Source: JBLMZI01 sp050258755
Lineage (GTDB): Bacteria; Bacillota; Syntrophomonadia; Syntrophomonadales; DTU052
Assembly: GCA_050258755.1 (NCBI GenBank)
Contig: JBLMZI010000004.1
Span: 310,001 to 374,000, forward strand
DNA: 64,000 bases
Direction of reading: 5' to 3'
The notes beneath the pieces were generated by a model, which was given only the letters and a program-made list of their open reading frames with translations, did no database searches and was not told the DNA's origin. Positions 62,115-64,000 of this stretch are shown piece after piece. The position numbers and the translations under genes were made by a program. How positions within the stretch are numbered: position 1 is the first letter of the stretch; every line of letters begins with the position of its first letter.

Positions 62115-62660
62115 TTAACCGTTGCCTACCTCCCGTTTCCGCTGAATATCAAGGATGAGCTTGATTTCCCCTTTTCCCTTATCCAGTATTTCCGCAATTT
62201 CGGCGATTGAATACCCCTCGCTGAATAGTCGGGGAATGACAATATACGGATGCGCCCTGCGCAGTTCGGCAATCGAGTGGGTAAGTTTTCCATAGGCGGG
62301 GACTGACGGGGATTCTGGTCGACGGTGCGGACTGGTCTCGCGGACCGGCGCTTCCTCGCGCTCCACGTTTCTCAGGTGGCTGCGCTTGGAGACGGCTTTC
62401 TCACCGCGTTCGATGATTCCTTCAAACCGGGCCATCCGGTCATCCAGATTCTGTACCATATCCCCGGCTACGAAGGATGCGTTTTCCAAAACCGCCTCCA
62501 AATCCTTGCGGACCATCGTGGCTTCTTCCATGAGCGAACGCAACTCACGGGTGTATTCCGTAGTTGCTCTGTTATGATTATTCACGCTGTAGATGGCCGT
62601 CAGGATCAGGACCATGGCCATAATCACGAATAGGGTTGTCATGAAGCGAACCGACCTCAC
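62115..62660 (-). CDS. SwrB/DUF6115-like membrane protein
   Basis: The 181-aa protein has one N-terminal membrane helix (TLFVIMAMVLILTAIYSV), a coiled-coil stretch (residues about 35-95), a proline-rich linker and a C-terminal HTH-like segment (RLFSEGYSIAEIAEILDKGKGEIKLIL in part). This layout and the location just before rpsB match SwrB/YlxL, the flagellar assembly regulator of Bacillus, but sequence identity is likely low. The GTG start overlaps the previous stop; an ATG six codons later is an alternative. Confidence 0.65.
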   Translation of the reverse strand: MRSVRFMTTLFVIMAMVLILTAIYSVNNHNRATTEYTRELRSLMEEATMVRKDLEAVLENASFVAGDMVQNLDDRMARFEGIIERGEKAVSKRSHLRNVEREEAPVRETSPHRRPESPSVPAYGKLTHSIAELRRAHPYIVIPRLFSEGYSIAEIAEILDKGKGEIKLILDIQRKREVGNG

Positions 62661-62992
62661 ACAACGATATTCAGCCGGCCTCCCAGTTCTTCCGTGTTTC
62701 CGGCTGTTTTCGCGTCTGTTGTGTTGTCCTTATTCGCCGAATTTTCTTTGTTTCCTTCTTTTTTTCCTTCTTTTCCGTGTTTTTTTTCGCGTTCCGGTTG
62801 CTCCCTAATTAGGAGTTCTTCGGATGCCGGTGAACGAGTTACCGTGGTTTCGGTCTTTTCGGCCTGTTGAGCAACCTGAGTCGCAATCTCCGCCTGTCGA
62901 AGATTGTTCTCCTGCATCTGGATCTGCTGGGCCTTCGAAACCTCACTGGCTCGAGGGATCAGCACCTGTAAATCCATAGACCGAATACTCAT
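62657..62992 (-). CDS. Conserved small hydrophilic protein, 111 aa
   Basis: It begins MSIRSMDLQVLIPRASEVSKAQQ, then a glutamine-rich helix (QMQENNLRQAEIATQVAQQAEK), a lysine/glutamate-rich disordered region, and ends GGRLNIVV. I recall similar small proteins between FapA and SwrB-like genes in Clostridia, but no function is known. The ATG has an AAGGTGG-type site. Confidence 0.75.
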   Translation of the reverse strand: MSIRSMDLQVLIPRASEVSKAQQIQMQENNLRQAEIATQVAQQAEKTETTVTRSPASEELLIREQPEREKKHGKEGKKEGNKENSANKDNTTDAKTAGNTEELGGRLNIVV

Positions 62993-63007
62993 GCCGGATC
63001 ACCCACC

Positions 63008-64000
63008 TTAACGGAGCGATGTCATTCGCACCTCACCCTGATCAACAATGAACATGGCATATTTCAGGGGATCGTTCACCGTGTACATGGCCTGACCGAT
63101 GACGATTTGGACCCCGGGGTAAACGATGTCGTGGACCTTGACGCGCCCCCGCTGCATTTTTTCGAGCTCTGTTTCAAGCTGTATCTTGCGGTCTTCCAGG
63201 TTCGCAACTTCTACTTTCTGCGTCTTGTAATCTTCCAGCAGCTTTAAAACCGCAAGCTTGCGCTTGTCCGGCAGATTTTCCAGCGAAACCGCGGATTTCT
63301 GATAAACGGCCAAATACTGGCATACATTCTCAAAAGCGCGCTTCTTCTCCGCATACTGCTGCATCACGGTCTTATATTCCTCGCGCAGAACGGGATTAAC
63401 GCCGACTTCCAGAACGGTGGCCGGGGTCAACGCCGAGCCGAGAACCTTTGCCGATATTTCTTCTCCGGCCTGTATGGTGCCCCCTACAATGGTTCCCTTT
63501 CGGCCTTCGCACCGGACGTAGTTATTCGCCCTTACGAATGATTGAACAATCGCATCATTGATGACAACATCATTGCCGGCCTCAATCCGCGCATTTTCAA
63601 TAAACTTGGCAAAGATGCTGCCGCCGGCTCGGACATAGGCCTTATGCCCACCGGTAATCCCGTTTTTCACCAGTATATTCCCGGCGGCGAAAACCTGAGC
63701 GCTTTCGATCACGCCGTTAACCTCGACATCACCGCCCGCTTTGACCGTGAATCCGGAGGTTATATTCCCTCTGACAAACACATTGCCGACAAATTCGATA
63801 TTACCGGATGCGAAGTCAACGTCGCCGGCGACTTCGAAGACCTGATTAACCGTCACTTTATTGTCGATAATCGAAACATGGCCATCGCTTGAGGCGTACA
63901 GATAATTGCCGCCCTCGTCAGCCACGGTGTTCTTTCCTCTTGGCATGGGAACGCTCTTGCCCATTTTCGGAACCACCGGCTTGCCGGTAACCGTCGTGCC
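63008..64000 (-). CDS. fapA: FapA (DUF342) family protein, N-terminus beyond window
   Basis: The frame is open to the window edge; 330 C-terminal residues are visible. The central region is a beta-helix of short turns (VAGDVDFASGNIEFVGNVFVRGNI in part, then VKAGGDVEVNGVIESAQVFAAGNILV), typical of DUF342/FapA. It is followed by a coiled coil (residues near LREEYKTVMQQYAEKKRAFE) and a C-terminal domain. FapA-like polymer-forming proteins are found near flagellar/chemotaxis operons in Bacillota. Function is not established here. Confidence 0.88.
   Translation of the reverse strand, partial: GTTVTGKPVVPKMGKSVPMPRGKNTVADEGGNYLYASSDGHVSIIDNKVTVNQVFEVAGDVDFASGNIEFVGNVFVRGNITSGFTVKAGGDVEVNGVIESAQVFAAGNILVKNGITGGHKAYVRAGGSIFAKFIENARIEAGNDVVINDAIVQSFVRANNYVRCEGRKGTIVGGTIQAGEEISAKVLGSALTPATVLEVGVNPVLREEYKTVMQQYAEKKRAFENVCQYLAVYQKSAVSLENLPDKRKLAVLKLLEDYKTQKVEVANLEDRKIQLETELEKMQRGRVKVHDIVYPGVQIVIGQAMYTVNDPLKYAMFIVDQGEVRMTSLR

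Overview
The window looks like the chromosome of an anaerobic, endospore-forming member of the Bacillota (Clostridia-like). The evidence is PolC, RNase J, YlxR/YlxQ, YlmC, both dipicolinate synthase subunits, the YlxY and DacF sporulation-associated proteins, YtvI, a T-box leader and good Gram-positive Shine-Dalgarno sequences. GC content is moderately high and GTG or TTG starts are common. A methylenetetrahydrofolate reductase gene pair sits beside HdrA/MvhD-like flavin and iron-sulfur proteins, which suggests Wood-Ljungdahl or other one-carbon metabolism. I cannot name a species.

Layout. (1) 1-13.5 kb is accessory: a truncated beta-CASP metallo-hydrolase, an unknown protein, a T-box-controlled aminotransferase, the Hdr/MetVF operon, a membrane-anchored phosphatase-like protein, tRNA-Lys(CUU), a lipoprotein solute-binding protein, two tandem paralogous exported propeller-like proteins, and an enoyl-CoA hydratase-like gene. 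(2) 13.6-35.3 kb, all on the minus strand, matches the Bacillus order pnp-ylxY-mlpA-ymxH-dpaA-dpaB-asd-dapG-dapA-rnj. It makes aspartate-pathway intermediates, dihydrodipicolinate, and spore dipicolinate. A 6.2-kb gene for a giant exported discoidin/Ig-like protein, and dapB, interrupt this order. A vanW gene with an apparent one-base frameshift just after its start lies between pnp and ylxY. (3) 35.6-44.7 kb is the translation/RNA operon rimP-nusA-ylxR-ylxQ-infB-rbfA-nrnA-truB-ribF-rpsO, with two small unknown genes before rpsO. (4) 45-46.5 kb holds a plus-strand amino-acid permease. It is followed by two tandem, minus-strand, terminator-linked structured RNA candidates that I do not recognise. 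(5) 46.9-62 kb is rpsB-tsf-pyrH-frr-uppS-cdsA-(ytvI)-dxr-rseP-ispG-proS-(mgtC)-polC: translation elongation, UMP kinase, isoprenoid and phospholipid synthesis, and the replicative polymerase. (6) 62.1-64 kb has a SwrB/DUF6115-like protein, a small conserved protein and the end of a FapA (DUF342) gene. In Bacillus this neighbourhood follows the motility operon.

The most notable observations are the tandem RNA elements at 46.48-46.80 kb, a PolC that lacks its usual internal exonuclease domain but keeps a full set of PHP metal ligands, the compact HdrA/MvhD/MetVF cluster without HdrB/HdrC, the vanW start-site frameshift, and the giant adhesin-like gene inside the spore/lysine block. All family names come from reading motifs by eye. 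No database search was possible.
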